Assembly (NCBI RefSeq): GCF_013369485.1
Contig: NZ_JABWEB010000001.1
Span: 1 to 64,000, forward strand
Direction: 5' to 3'
Source: Massilia sp. BJB1822
Lineage (GTDB): Bacteria; Pseudomonadota; Gammaproteobacteria; Burkholderiales; Burkholderiaceae_D
Length of the DNA stretch: 64,000 nt
The notes beneath the pieces are model-generated. The model ran no database searches. It saw nothing but the letters and a program-made list of their open reading frames with translations, and was not told where the DNA came from. The translations under genes and the position numbers were made by a program. Of the stretch, positions 55,334-63,854 are shown one piece after another (within the stretch, counting starts at the first letter, position 1; the number at the start of each line of letters is the position of its first letter).

Positions 55334-58300
55334 ATGCCGTCTTTGTCTTCCGCTCCCCTCTCCTCCCCTATGGCCGGCGCCTTGCCGCCATCGCCTATCC
55401 CCGGCAAGCCGGTACTGATGGCGGTCAGCGATTCCAATGCCATCGGCGATGGCATCACCAACCACCGTGAACTCAGGCTCGAAGGCCAAGCCGCACCCAA
55501 TACCTGGGTCACCATATCCCTCGGCCCCGAGCCAGGCGGTCAGTTGATCGCCCGTGCCCTGACCGATGCCAACGGTCACTGGTCTAACTTGTGCGAGCAA
55601 TTGGATTTCGGAAGCTATTCCATCGTCGTCACACAAACCGTGGAAGGCAGTAGTACGTCCTCGGCCAGCGAAGCGCTGCAGGTAATCATCCAAAATGAGC
55701 CGGACCAGCTACGTCCGCTCGAGCTGACGAAAGAAAGCGATACCGGCCAAGACGGCAGAGACGGCATTACCATGGAAAGCAAGCCAACCGTCACTGGCTT
55801 CAGCGAGGCGCTAGCCGAAATCAAACTCTATCTCAACGGCGGCACTGAACCCATCGCTACCGTCACGGCCGACGACAAAGGCAGTTGGAGCTACCAGTTC
55901 AAGGATGCGCTGAAGGACGGCAGCTATCACGTGACGGCCACGCAAACCATGCACGGCTTCACCTCCATCCAAAGCGAAGACTTCACGTTCAAGATCGATA
56001 ACCATAAGCCGGATGCGCCGACGATCCGGAACATCCGTGACTCGGACGATAGTGGCGTCAAAGGCGACCATATCACGTCCGAGGTCAAACCACGCCTCGA
56101 GGGCAGCGGAAAAGATGGCTATGTCCATATCTACGACAGCGCCAGCGGCAATGAGATCGGCGGTAGCGAGGTCGGGGACAATGGCAGTTGGCGCATTCGT
56201 CTCGACAAGCTATCCAAGGGCGAGCACACCGTCTATGCCAGGGAAGAGAGCATCACCGGCGTACTCTCGGACCCTAGCGCCAACTTCGTCCTCACCATTG
56301 AGCCACTCGCGGCCCCCACCGGCCTGGCCCTGGACGCGAGCACCGACAGCGGTGTTGTGGGCGACGGCATCACCACGGCCAGCGAACTGGTTCTCAAGGG
56401 CCGCGGCCAGCCGGGCACCGAGATTTACATCGGCCTCAGCGATGCCGGAAAGCCGCTGAACAGCAGCATCGTCGATGAGCACGGCAACTGGAGTGTCAAG
56501 CTGCCGCCCCTGCCACCCGGCGACTACACGTTCGTCGGTATTGTCGCCGACAATATCGACAATGAGTCGCCCTTTAGCGAGCCGCTGAAAGTGACCATCC
56601 TGCCTACGCCGTTCAAGCTCGCCGAGAACAGCGATTCCGGCGTAAAAGGCGACGGCATCACCGCCAACAACCGGCCGACGTTCGAGGGCATGGGCCATGC
56701 CGGCAACGATATCGAACTACGCCAGGGCGAAGGCGGCCCCCTGCTGGGCAAGGTTACCGTCAATGACAAGGGGCAATGGCGCCTCGCCATCGACAAGCTC
56801 GGCGACGGCAAACACAAGCTGGTGGCCTACGAAATCAAGGGCAGCGACCAGGTCAGCAAGCAGGAGATGACGCTGACCATCGATACCACCGCGCCTGGCA
56901 AGCCCAAGCTGTCCAACTCCATCGTGGAATCGACCATGCCAAAGAACTCGGAGGTGGGCAAGCTGTCCGCTGACGATGCCGGCTCGGCGCAACTGACATA
57001 CAAAGTTGTCTCGCAAACCGAGAATTTTTACATCGATGGCGACAAGCTGGTGATCCGCGATCCCAAAGCCGTCTCCACCGAGCTGCAAGTCGTGTCAGTG
57101 GAAGTGAGCGATGCAGCCGGCAACAGCACAGTCGAACAGTTGAGCGTGCGGGTCAAACATGTGGCGCCGCCTAAACCCGAGCCGGAGCCCGAACCAATCC
57201 CACTGGTCGACGGCGTCAACGTTTCCAGCGGAACGAGCAGCCTGCCGGATGGCAGGATTGGCAAAACGGTCTTCGTTCCGCTCGTCGACAGCGAGCGCAT
57301 CGACAGCGGCGGCGCCCGCTCCACCGCCGACATCCCGCTGGTCGATCAGGGCAATGCCAAATTGACCGCCCACCTGCCCGCCGGACTGGGCCTGCGCGCC
57401 ATCGGCGCCGACAGCCAGGCGGCCGGTACGTCGCTGGAACATCTGCTGTCCGTCATCAAGACCGCCGCCGCCCAGCATACGGCCTCCGATCTGGGCTACC
57501 TGACCAGCAAAGGCGTGCAGTATCTGAGCCAGGTCGCGCCGGAAACGGGTCTGCAGGTCGAGCGCTTGGAACTGAGCAGCAACGGCAACCAGCCGGCCGG
57601 CCCCCTGACCCTGAGCGGTACCGCCCAGGCCCAGCAGCATACCGCCCTGGTCATCGACACCCAGGCATTGCCAACGGGCGCCGCCATCGTGCTGCAGGAC
57701 GTGAGCTTTGCCAGCGTGATCGGCAGCGCGCGGATCAGCGCCAGCACGGCCGGCCAGATCCTCAGCGGCGACCAAGCCAGCCAGCACTTCAGCGTACACA
57801 GCGGCGCGGGCGGCAAGGTCTTCGCCGGCGGCGGCAACGATATGCTGCAATTCGGCACGGCTGGTCAAGCCGGCACGCAATCGGCTGCGCCTGTCAACCC
57901 GGCGCCGGTCGCCACCCTGCTCGACGGCGGCCAGGGCCAGGATGCCGCCAGCTTCCTCGGCAAACAGGCCGATTACCAGATCACGCGTCACGACGGCTAT
58001 GTCACCGTGGCCAGCCTCGCCAAGCCAAACGAGGTGGCAACCATTGTCAACGTCGAGAAACTGCAATTCAGCGATAGCGTGCTGAACCTGGAGGCACGCA
58101 CGGAATTGACCAGTCTGGCTGCCCTGTACCAAAACGTACTGGGCCGTCAGGCCGACGCGCAAGGCTTCAGCTTCTGGGGCAAGGCGCAGAGCGCGGGCGT
58201 GAGCATGGGCAAGATTGCGCTTGAGATCATTTCTTCGGCAGAAGGCGGGAAGCAAGGCTTCGCCTTCCACGGCGACGCCAAGCAAGACCTGACCACGCTG

Positions 58301-58465
58301 TATCAGGCTATCTTCGAGCGCGCGCCCGACGCAGACGGCTTCGCCTTCTGGCTGCAGGCGCTGCAGAACGGCGTTTCGCTGGAACAGGTAGCGGATGGCT
58401 TCCTGCAGTCAGTGGAGATGGTGGGCTTCAACAAAGCCCAAGGCAACTGGGATTTCAGCTTCTAA
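55334..58465 (+). CDS. Large Ig-repeat exoprotein with cadherin-like, RTX-like and DUF4214 regions
   Basis: The protein is 1043 aa. Five Ig-like repeats of about 100 residues each carry a D-S-G-x-x-G-D-G-I-T style motif. A cadherin-like stretch (SNSIVESTMPKNSEVGKLSA) and a Pro/Glu linker come next. A region with RTX-like pieces (GGGNDMLQFG, LDGGQGQDAASF) follows, then a DUF4214 pair (LAALYQNVLGRQADAQGFSF; LYQAIFERAPDADGFAFWLQ). There is no classical signal peptide; such proteins are usually exported by type I secretion. ATG 55334 has AAGGG upstream; ATG 55244 lacks one. An AT-rich leader precedes it. Confidence 0.75.
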   Translation: MPSLSSAPLSSPMAGALPPSPIPGKPVLMAVSDSNAIGDGITNHRELRLEGQAAPNTWVTISLGPEPGGQLIARALTDANGHWSNLCEQLDFGSYSIVVTQTVEGSSTSSASEALQVIIQNEPDQLRPLELTKESDTGQDGRDGITMESKPTVTGFSEALAEIKLYLNGGTEPIATVTADDKGSWSYQFKDALKDGSYHVTATQTMHGFTSIQSEDFTFKIDNHKPDAPTIRNIRDSDDSGVKGDHITSEVKPRLEGSGKDGYVHIYDSASGNEIGGSEVGDNGSWRIRLDKLSKGEHTVYAREESITGVLSDPSANFVLTIEPLAAPTGLALDASTDSGVVGDGITTASELVLKGRGQPGTEIYIGLSDAGKPLNSSIVDEHGNWSVKLPPLPPGDYTFVGIVADNIDNESPFSEPLKVTILPTPFKLAENSDSGVKGDGITANNRPTFEGMGHAGNDIELRQGEGGPLLGKVTVNDKGQWRLAIDKLGDGKHKLVAYEIKGSDQVSKQEMTLTIDTTAPGKPKLSNSIVESTMPKNSEVGKLSADDAGSAQLTYKVVSQTENFYIDGDKLVIRDPKAVSTELQVVSVEVSDAAGNSTVEQLSVRVKHVAPPKPEPEPEPIPLVDGVNVSSGTSSLPDGRIGKTVFVPLVDSERIDSGGARSTADIPLVDQGNAKLTAHLPAGLGLRAIGADSQAAGTSLEHLLSVIKTAAAQHTASDLGYLTSKGVQYLSQVAPETGLQVERLELSSNGNQPAGPLTLSGTAQAQQHTALVIDTQALPTGAAIVLQDVSFASVIGSARISASTAGQILSGDQASQHFSVHSGAGGKVFAGGGNDMLQFGTAGQAGTQSAAPVNPAPVATLLDGGQGQDAASFLGKQADYQITRHDGYVTVASLAKPNEVATIVNVEKLQFSDSVLNLEARTELTSLAALYQNVLGRQADAQGFSFWGKAQSAGVSMGKIALEIISSAEGGKQGFAFHGDAKQDLTTLYQAIFERAPDADGFAFWLQALQNGVSLEQVADGFLQSVEMVGFNKAQGNWDFSF
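55427..56900 (+). repeat. Five tandem Ig-like repeats within the exoprotein gene
   Basis: Repeats start near 55430, 55742, 56040, 56340 and 56634, so the period is about 294-312 bases. Each carries a variant of the DSGVxGDGIT motif; the protein copies are divergent, with no long identical DNA runs seen. Confidence 0.7.
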
Positions 58466-58473
58466 ACTCCACT

Positions 58474-58501
58474 CCGCCATGGCGCATCTGCGCCATGGCG
58501 G
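58474..58501. repeat. Perfect 13-bp hairpin after the Ig-repeat gene
   Basis: CCGCCATGGCGCA (58474-58486) and its exact complement (58489-58501) flank two bases. No T run follows, so it is not a standard Rho-independent terminator, though it may stabilise the mRNA end. Confidence 0.75.
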
Positions 58502-58527
58502 CTTGTGACCAAACGTTTCCGACAATT

Positions 58528-58541
58528 TTGACTTAGATCAA
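58528..58541 (+). promoter_or_regulatory. FNR/ANR-like site upstream of ompW
   Basis: TTGAC-TTAG-ATCAA differs by one base from the FNR consensus TTGAT-N4-ATCAA. ompW of E. coli is controlled by FNR, so oxygen control is likely here too. Confidence 0.65.
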
Positions 58542-58609
58542 AGAAATTGCTGCATCGCATCACTACACTCTCAACCGTTACTTGATAACAACGTGAAAGA
58601 GGAAGTGAA

Positions 58610-59221
58610 ATGAAGAAAGCAATCCTGGCAGTATTGGCAGTAACGGCAGGCATGATGGCAGTCAATGCGTCGGCCCAAACCACTCCATGGCAAGTGCGCG
58701 CACGCGCCGTGCACATCGATCCGGCCGACAAATCCGACCCGCTGGGTGGCGTTGGCGCCTCCGACCGCCTGTCCGTCAGCAAGAAGACCATCCCGGAAGT
58801 GGACATCTCCTACTTCTTCACCCCGAACATCGCTGCGGAACTGGTGCTGACCTACCCACAACGTCACGATGTGAAGCTGGATGGCCAGAAAATCGGTACC
58901 TTCAAACACCTGCCGCCTAGCCTGCTGGTGCAGTACCACTTCATGCCTGAAGCCCAGTTCAGCCCATATCTGGGCGCCGGTATCAACTGGACGACCTTCT
59001 CCAAGAACAACATCCTGAACAACCAGGCCAGCCTGGAACACGACAGCTTCGGTCTGGCCGTGCAAGCGGGTGTGGACTTCAAGCTCAACAAAAACTGGTC
59101 GCTCAACCTGGACGTGAAAAAAATCCAGATCCGCAGCGACGTGATGATCGGCGGCGTAAAAGCCAGCAAGGTCAAAGTTGACCCAGTGCTGATCGGCGTT
59201 GGCGTTGGCTACCGCTTCTAA
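58610..59221 (+). CDS. ompW: OmpW family outer membrane protein
   Basis: The protein is 203 aa with a signal peptide (cleavage near NASAQ) and an eight-stranded barrel. Features are the N-terminal WQVRARAVHIDP, then VDISYFFTPNIAAELVLTYP, YHFMPEAQFSPYLGAGINW and the C-terminal aromatic VGVGYRF. OmpW forms a narrow hydrophobic channel and responds to stress and oxygen. Its stop overlaps the end of the convergent DUF2244 gene by four bases. Confidence 0.93.
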   Translation: MKKAILAVLAVTAGMMAVNASAQTTPWQVRARAVHIDPADKSDPLGGVGASDRLSVSKKTIPEVDISYFFTPNIAAELVLTYPQRHDVKLDGQKIGTFKHLPPSLLVQYHFMPEAQFSPYLGAGINWTTFSKNNILNNQASLEHDSFGLAVQAGVDFKLNKNWSLNLDVKKIQIRSDVMIGGVKASKVKVDPVLIGVGVGYRF

Positions 59222-59685
59222 TTAAAAATTCCACCCTGGAGTTCCCGCCGCAGCTCGTTCGCGAGCTCGCGGCGTTTTTTTTCGGTGGCGAAATAGCCGA
59301 CCGCCACTTGCGCCTCGCGCGTGTGCAGATGGATCAGGTCGCCCGGCAAGCGCGGCATCTCGATGCGGATGAAGTCCGGATCGAGCCGGACCAGAGCTTC
59401 GCGCCCGCCCACCACCTTGCGCACCAGCAAACTCCCCTGGCTCAGCACAATCTGCTCGTAGTCGGCTGCATGGCGCGCGTAGCACAGGAAGGCCACGGCC
59501 ACCGCCGTCAGCTCCAGCGCCGTAAACAACAGAATCTGCCACACGCCCTGCGCGATAAAGATGGCCGCCACCGCCAGCGACATCAGGCACAGCACGGCAA
59601 ACGCCGCCCCCATCTGGCGCGGCGTCAGCGAGCAATTACGGCGCAGCAGCCATTCGCGCTGGCCAATGGACGGATCCGGCGGCAC
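59218..59685 (-). CDS. DUF2244 membrane protein
   Basis: The protein is 155 aa. It has two adjacent membrane helices (about 28-70) and then a conserved soluble part (LVRKVVGGREALVRLDPDFI, VAVGYFATEKKRRELANELR), the DUF2244 layout. I chose GTG 59685, preceded by AGGAGGGGG. DUF2244 genes often accompany cytochrome oxidase loci, which is not the case here. Function unknown. Confidence 0.78.
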   Translation of the reverse strand: MPPDPSIGQREWLLRRNCSLTPRQMGAAFAVLCLMSLAVAAIFIAQGVWQILLFTALELTAVAVAFLCYARHAADYEQIVLSQGSLLVRKVVGGREALVRLDPDFIRIEMPRLPGDLIHLHTREAQVAVGYFATEKKRRELANELRRELQGGIFN

Positions 59686-59771
59686 ATCCCCCTCCTTGAT
59701 ACATCGACACGGATATTGTACGGCCAGCCGTGACAGCGGCGCCGAACGTCCCACCGTCTACGCGTTTGGGC

Positions 59772-60008
59772 TTAGGGTTTGATGTGCAGGCAGCTGTCGG
59801 GGACGGGAACGGGTGGGCCTTGTTCGCTGACCAGCCAGCCGGGCAGGCGTTGGCGCAGCGCGTCCAGCTCGCAGGGATCAAAATCGATCAGCATGGTCTT
59901 GCCGTCCCGGCCGAGGATGCGCGCTTCGGGGAAGCCGCGCACAATATGCTCGGCCTCGTCGGCACTCAAGCTGGCGTTGCGGGTCGGGCGTAGGAGCAGG
60001 TGGCGCAT
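59772..60008 (-). CDS. Small protein downstream of the S8 peptidase, possible protease-inhibitor-like
   Basis: The protein is 78 aa: RHLLLRPTRNASLSADEAEH at the start, then ILGRDGKTMLIDFDPCELDA. The alpha/beta pattern and the closing LPGWLVSEQ recall subtilisin I9 inhibitor or propeptide domains, but the match is by eye only. It follows the S8 peptidase gene by about 32 bases on the same strand. That peptidase has no recognisable I9 propeptide, so a separate one is plausible. Confidence 0.5.
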   Translation of the reverse strand: MRHLLLRPTRNASLSADEAEHIVRGFPEARILGRDGKTMLIDFDPCELDALRQRLPGWLVSEQGPPVPVPDSCLHIKP

Positions 60009-60040
60009 GATTCCAGTCTACTCCATGGCCGCGTCCGGCG

Positions 60041-62074
60041 TCAGGGCAGCAGGCCCAGTCCTTCGTATTCGCGCGCGAAACCCATGCTGCGCGCCGCGGT
60101 ATTGAGCAGGCGTAGCATTTCAATGGCGCGCTGGCTGTCGCGCGGCATGGCCAGGACTGCGGGATGGTGCGCCAGCAGGGCCGCCGCCGCTCCGGCCACC
60201 GCCGGACAGGCCATCGAGGTGCCGCTCATCACGCCATAGCCGCCGCCCGGTACAGTGGAGACGATGCCCACACCCGGCCCGGCCAGGTCAATCTCGTTGC
60301 CGATATTGCTAAAGCCCGCCGCGAACAGGCTGGCGTCGAGCGGCGAAAACGGCGCCTGGGCATCCAGTTCTTCCGACGATCCAGCCGGGAAGCTGCCGAG
60401 ACGGCCCACGGCGGCCACGGCCAGCGCCTCGGGCCAGCGCGCCGGGTAACTGACGCTGCCGCGCCGGTCGTTGCCGCTGGCGGCCAGGCATAGCGTACCT
60501 TTGTCGAAAGCGTCCTTGATCGCCTCGCGCACCGCCTCGTCGCGCACCTCGCCGCCGAAGCTGAGGTTGAGCAGGTCGCAGCCATCCGCCACGCCGCGGT
60601 CGATGGCGCGGATGATGTCGTAGTTGGAGGCGCCGCCGCCCGCATTGGGGAAGACGCGGTAGCTCATCAGCTTGATGCCGGGTGCGACACCGCGCCTTCC
60701 GCCAGGCGCTGCGCCGCGTCCGGCCAGGATGCCGGCGACATGGGTGCCATGCCCGCCTTCGATTGCGGCGGGACCGGGACCGCCGGCATCGCTTTCCGCC
60801 ACCACGAAGGCGGCGCCGCCGGCCAGCGCGAGATGCGGATGGCTGGCGTCGATGCCGGTGTCGATCACGCCTACCGTCACGCCCTCGCCTGCGCTTGGGC
60901 TGTTCGCGCCATACAGCAGTTGCAGATGGTCGGGAATCGACAGATCAACGGCCTGCAGCGGCAGGCGCTCGCCCTCTTCCAGGGTCGTGGCGGCGCGGTA
61001 CAGCCCCCAGTAGCCGGCCGGCCCATAAATGACCAGCACTTCGATCTTTTGCTTCTTCGCCAACGCAAGCTGGATGCCACCCGCCGCATCGCTGAAGCCT
61101 TCCGCGCCCAGGCGGGCGGCAAAGTCGGTGAAGGCGACCAGGCGCGCGCCCATCACCGGCTGCTGCGTGGCCGTATCCACCACGCGCACGCTCAGCTGCG
61201 CAGCGGCCGCCGTCGCGCCACGCAAGGCAGGGTCCAGCTCCAGCATGGGGCTGCGCGCCGGTTCGTAAAACACCTGTGGCAGCACGCGCACGCCCGGCGC
61301 GCTGATCTTCAGGCGCAGCACATCGCTTTGCGTCAGCGCGGCCAGCTTGGGGCCATCCTCATGCGAGGAATGCAGGATATTCGGCGTCGCCAGGTGCGCT
61401 GCCTGCTCGGCGGACAGGGATGCCACCGATGCCGACAGGGGGGAATTGGCGGCTGGCACCTGCTGCAGTTCCGCCAGCGCGGGCGAGCGCAAGCCGCGTA
61501 TCGGCAGCAGCACGTATTCAGCCGCCTCCCAGTCGCGGGTATGGAAGTCGGACAGACGGTAAGGAGGGATGATCCCGGCCTTGAGCGCGGCGTCGGCACT
61601 GTCTTCGACCTGCGTTGCGGCAGCCTGCACCGCATCGGCGGCGGCACGCAAGCGTTCGGCGGCGGCGACGATGGCCTGGCCGTCGCCGCCCAGCGCCGTC
61701 TGGAAGAAGTCCAGCAGCAGATCGACAAAGGCCAGCTTCGGCGCCAGCAGCGTGAGGTGGTGATACGCATGCAGGCAGTAGTCGACCGCACCGTTCACAT
61801 GCGTGGCGGTGATGCGCGGGCTGCCCGGTTTCAGGACGATGTCCGGTCCATCCAGCCACACGGAGAGATTCAGCAGGCTATGCACGCGGCGCAGGATCTG
61901 GCGCTGTTCGGGCAGGCTCGGATTCTCCGTCACCGCGCCGCAGAAATCGCCGGCCAGCGCCTGCAAGCGGGTGATCGACGGCAGCAGGGCGGCGGCGTGC
62001 AGCACGTCGCCTTCCACGGCGCTTGCCAGCTTGTCCGCATGCGGCTGCGGCTTGCCCATCGCGCCCGCCATCAT
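60041..62074 (-). CDS. S8 (subtilisin-like) serine peptidase without signal peptide
   Basis: The protein is 677 aa. The catalytic triad is Asp405 (VIDTGIDASHPHL), His442 (GGHGTHVAGILAG) and Ser620 (SGTSMACPAVAG). The first ~385 residues lack a signal peptide and a known domain; they are helical at first, then beta-rich. Its ATG overlaps the stop of the receiver-histidine kinase gene by four bases, so it belongs to the CheB/kinase operon. It may be cytoplasmic or exported by an unconventional route. Confidence 0.82.
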   Translation of the reverse strand: MMAGAMGKPQPHADKLASAVEGDVLHAAALLPSITRLQALAGDFCGAVTENPSLPEQRQILRRVHSLLNLSVWLDGPDIVLKPGSPRITATHVNGAVDYCLHAYHHLTLLAPKLAFVDLLLDFFQTALGGDGQAIVAAAERLRAAADAVQAAATQVEDSADAALKAGIIPPYRLSDFHTRDWEAAEYVLLPIRGLRSPALAELQQVPAANSPLSASVASLSAEQAAHLATPNILHSSHEDGPKLAALTQSDVLRLKISAPGVRVLPQVFYEPARSPMLELDPALRGATAAAAQLSVRVVDTATQQPVMGARLVAFTDFAARLGAEGFSDAAGGIQLALAKKQKIEVLVIYGPAGYWGLYRAATTLEEGERLPLQAVDLSIPDHLQLLYGANSPSAGEGVTVGVIDTGIDASHPHLALAGGAAFVVAESDAGGPGPAAIEGGHGTHVAGILAGRGAAPGGRRGVAPGIKLMSYRVFPNAGGGASNYDIIRAIDRGVADGCDLLNLSFGGEVRDEAVREAIKDAFDKGTLCLAASGNDRRGSVSYPARWPEALAVAAVGRLGSFPAGSSEELDAQAPFSPLDASLFAAGFSNIGNEIDLAGPGVGIVSTVPGGGYGVMSGTSMACPAVAGAAAALLAHHPAVLAMPRDSQRAIEMLRLLNTAARSMGFAREYEGLGLLP

Positions 62075-63246
62075 GCCGGCTGCGCGGCCTGGCGCGGCAG
62101 GATCAGGCTGAATACCGCGCCTTCGCCTGCGCGGCTGCTGACCGCCAGCTTGCCGCCATGCGCTTCCGCCAGCTGGCGCGAAATATACAGGCCCAGGCCC
62201 AAGCCCGCCGGGGCTTCCTTGCCGCCCACGCGCTCGAACGGTTCGAAGATGCGCGCCTGCTGCTCAAGCGCGATGCCGGGGCCATGATCCGCCACGTCGA
62301 TCATCGCCTGGGTGGGCGTCGAACTCAAGGTGACGGCGACCGGCTTGCCGCCGCCATAGCGCAACGCATTGGTCAGCAGGTTGACGATCACCTGTTCGAT
62401 GCGGAACTCATCCCAGCAGCCGCTGACATTGTGGCTGGCATTCAAGCTGATGCTGCAGCCGGCATTCGCAGCCTGGATTTCCAGATCGGCCACCACGCGC
62501 TCCAGCAGCGGCAGCAGCTCGGTATCGCAGGGGCGGATCGACATGGTGCCGCTGCGGATGCGCGACACATCCAGCATATCGTCGATCAGCCGTATCATGC
62601 TGCGGATCTGGCGCTCGTCGCGCTCCACCATGCGGCGCGTCTGCGCGCTGTCGAACGCCGGCAGGGTGCCGCGTTCCAGCTGCATCTTACGCATCTGCGA
62701 TTCCAGGTATAGCGTATTCAGCGGCGTGCGCAGCTCGTGCGCCACCATGGACATGAAATCGTCGCGCATATGCAGGGCGCGCTGCAGCTCCTCTTGCGCA
62801 GCCTGCAGCTCGCGCATGGTCGCCTCCTGCTGCTCGACGCGGCGGCGGATCTCGCGCCGCTGGCAATACAGGTCGACAAAGACATTCACCTTGCTGCGCA
62901 CGGCGTCCGCATCCAGCGGCTTGTAGAGAAAATCGACGGCGCCCGTTTCATAGCCCTTGAAAGCGTAATTCAGCTCCTTGCCCGCCGCGCTGACGAAAAC
63001 AATGGGAATGTGGCGGGTCTTGTCGGTGCCGCGCATCAGTTCCGCCAGCTCGAAGCCGTCCATCTCCGGCATCTGCACATCGAGAATGGCGAGGGCGAAA
63101 TCGTGCTCCAGCAGCAGGGCCAGCGCCTCTTCGCCGCTGGCGGCCTGGAATACCGCGCGGCCTTCTCCGCGGATCAGCGCATTCAGGGCACGCAGGTTTT
63201 CCGGCAGGTCGTCCACAATCAGCAGCTTGGTACTTTCCATTTCCAT
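62071..63246 (-). CDS. Receiver-histidine kinase hybrid
   Basis: The protein is 391 aa. A response-regulator receiver comes first (phospho-acceptor Asp56 in LAILDVQMPEMDGFE), then a short coiled coil (about 130-160), then a HisKA domain with His170 in SMVAHELRTPLN and an HATPase domain with the N box VNLLTNALRYGG and G boxes. It has no membrane segment. The start codon overlaps the cheB stop by one base. Together with CheB and CheR it may form a soluble signalling unit. Confidence 0.88.
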   Translation of the reverse strand: MEMESTKLLIVDDLPENLRALNALIRGEGRAVFQAASGEEALALLLEHDFALAILDVQMPEMDGFELAELMRGTDKTRHIPIVFVSAAGKELNYAFKGYETGAVDFLYKPLDADAVRSKVNVFVDLYCQRREIRRRVEQQEATMRELQAAQEELQRALHMRDDFMSMVAHELRTPLNTLYLESQMRKMQLERGTLPAFDSAQTRRMVERDERQIRSMIRLIDDMLDVSRIRSGTMSIRPCDTELLPLLERVVADLEIQAANAGCSISLNASHNVSGCWDEFRIEQVIVNLLTNALRYGGGKPVAVTLSSTPTQAMIDVADHGPGIALEQQARIFEPFERVGGKEAPAGLGLGLYISRQLAEAHGGKLAVSSRAGEGAVFSLILPRQAAQPA

Positions 63247-63854
63247 CAAGTGTTCTCCAGCATCGACAACAAGCTGCGGATACCGGCCAGAGACAAGATC
63301 AGGTCCGGCATGCGCAGGCGTATGGCTTCCCCCGGCATGGTGCCGACCATGGCCTCGTCCGGGTCTTGCGCCACGGTCATGCCGCCAGCTTCGCCGATCG
63401 CCGCCAGACCGGCCGCGCCATCGTGGTTGGCGCCGGTCAGCAGGATGCCGAGCAGGCCGGCGCCATAGGTATCCGCGGCCGATATCATCATCAGGTCGAT
63501 GGCGGGCCGCGCGAAATTGACCGGCGGCTCGCAGCTCAGGGAAAAACTGGCGTCCGTCTCCACCGACAGATGGTAATCCGAAGGCGCAAAGTAGAGCGTA
63601 CCCGGAACGATGGTTTCCTTGTCGCTCGCTTCGCGCACCGGCAAATCCAATTTTTTCTGGAAGACCTCGGCCAGCTGGCTCTGGCGCCCGCCCTGCACAT
63701 GCAGCACCACGATCACCGGACGCGAAAAATGCGACGGCAAGCCTGGCAGCACCGACAGCAGAGCATTCACCCCGCCAGCCGAACCGCCAATGGCGACGGC
63801 CTCGATATGGCGTCCCAGCAAAGCCTGGACTATGGTTTGATGCGTATCCATCAT
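63246..63854 (-). CDS. cheB: CheB-type methylesterase without receiver domain
   Basis: The protein is 202 aa and has only the C-terminal methylesterase domain of CheB. The triad is Ser25 (GGSAGG), His52 (VLHVQGG) and Asp145 (GANHDGAAG). No receiver domain is encoded, so its activity cannot be set by CheA in the usual way. It overlaps the end of the CheR gene and the start of the kinase gene. Confidence 0.88.
   Translation of the reverse strand: MMDTHQTIVQALLGRHIEAVAIGGSAGGVNALLSVLPGLPSHFSRPVIVVLHVQGGRQSQLAEVFQKKLDLPVREASDKETIVPGTLYFAPSDYHLSVETDASFSLSCEPPVNFARPAIDLMMISAADTYGAGLLGILLTGANHDGAAGLAAIGEAGGMTVAQDPDEAMVGTMPGEAIRLRMPDLILSLAGIRSLLSMLENT

Noticed and set aside
55427..56900. CRISPR-like periodicity
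   Set aside because: The ~300-base period is due to Ig-like protein repeats in an open frame; there are no short identical direct repeats with spacers.
58474..58501. Hairpin as Rho-independent terminator
   Set aside because: No T run follows the stem, so I list it as a repeat only.
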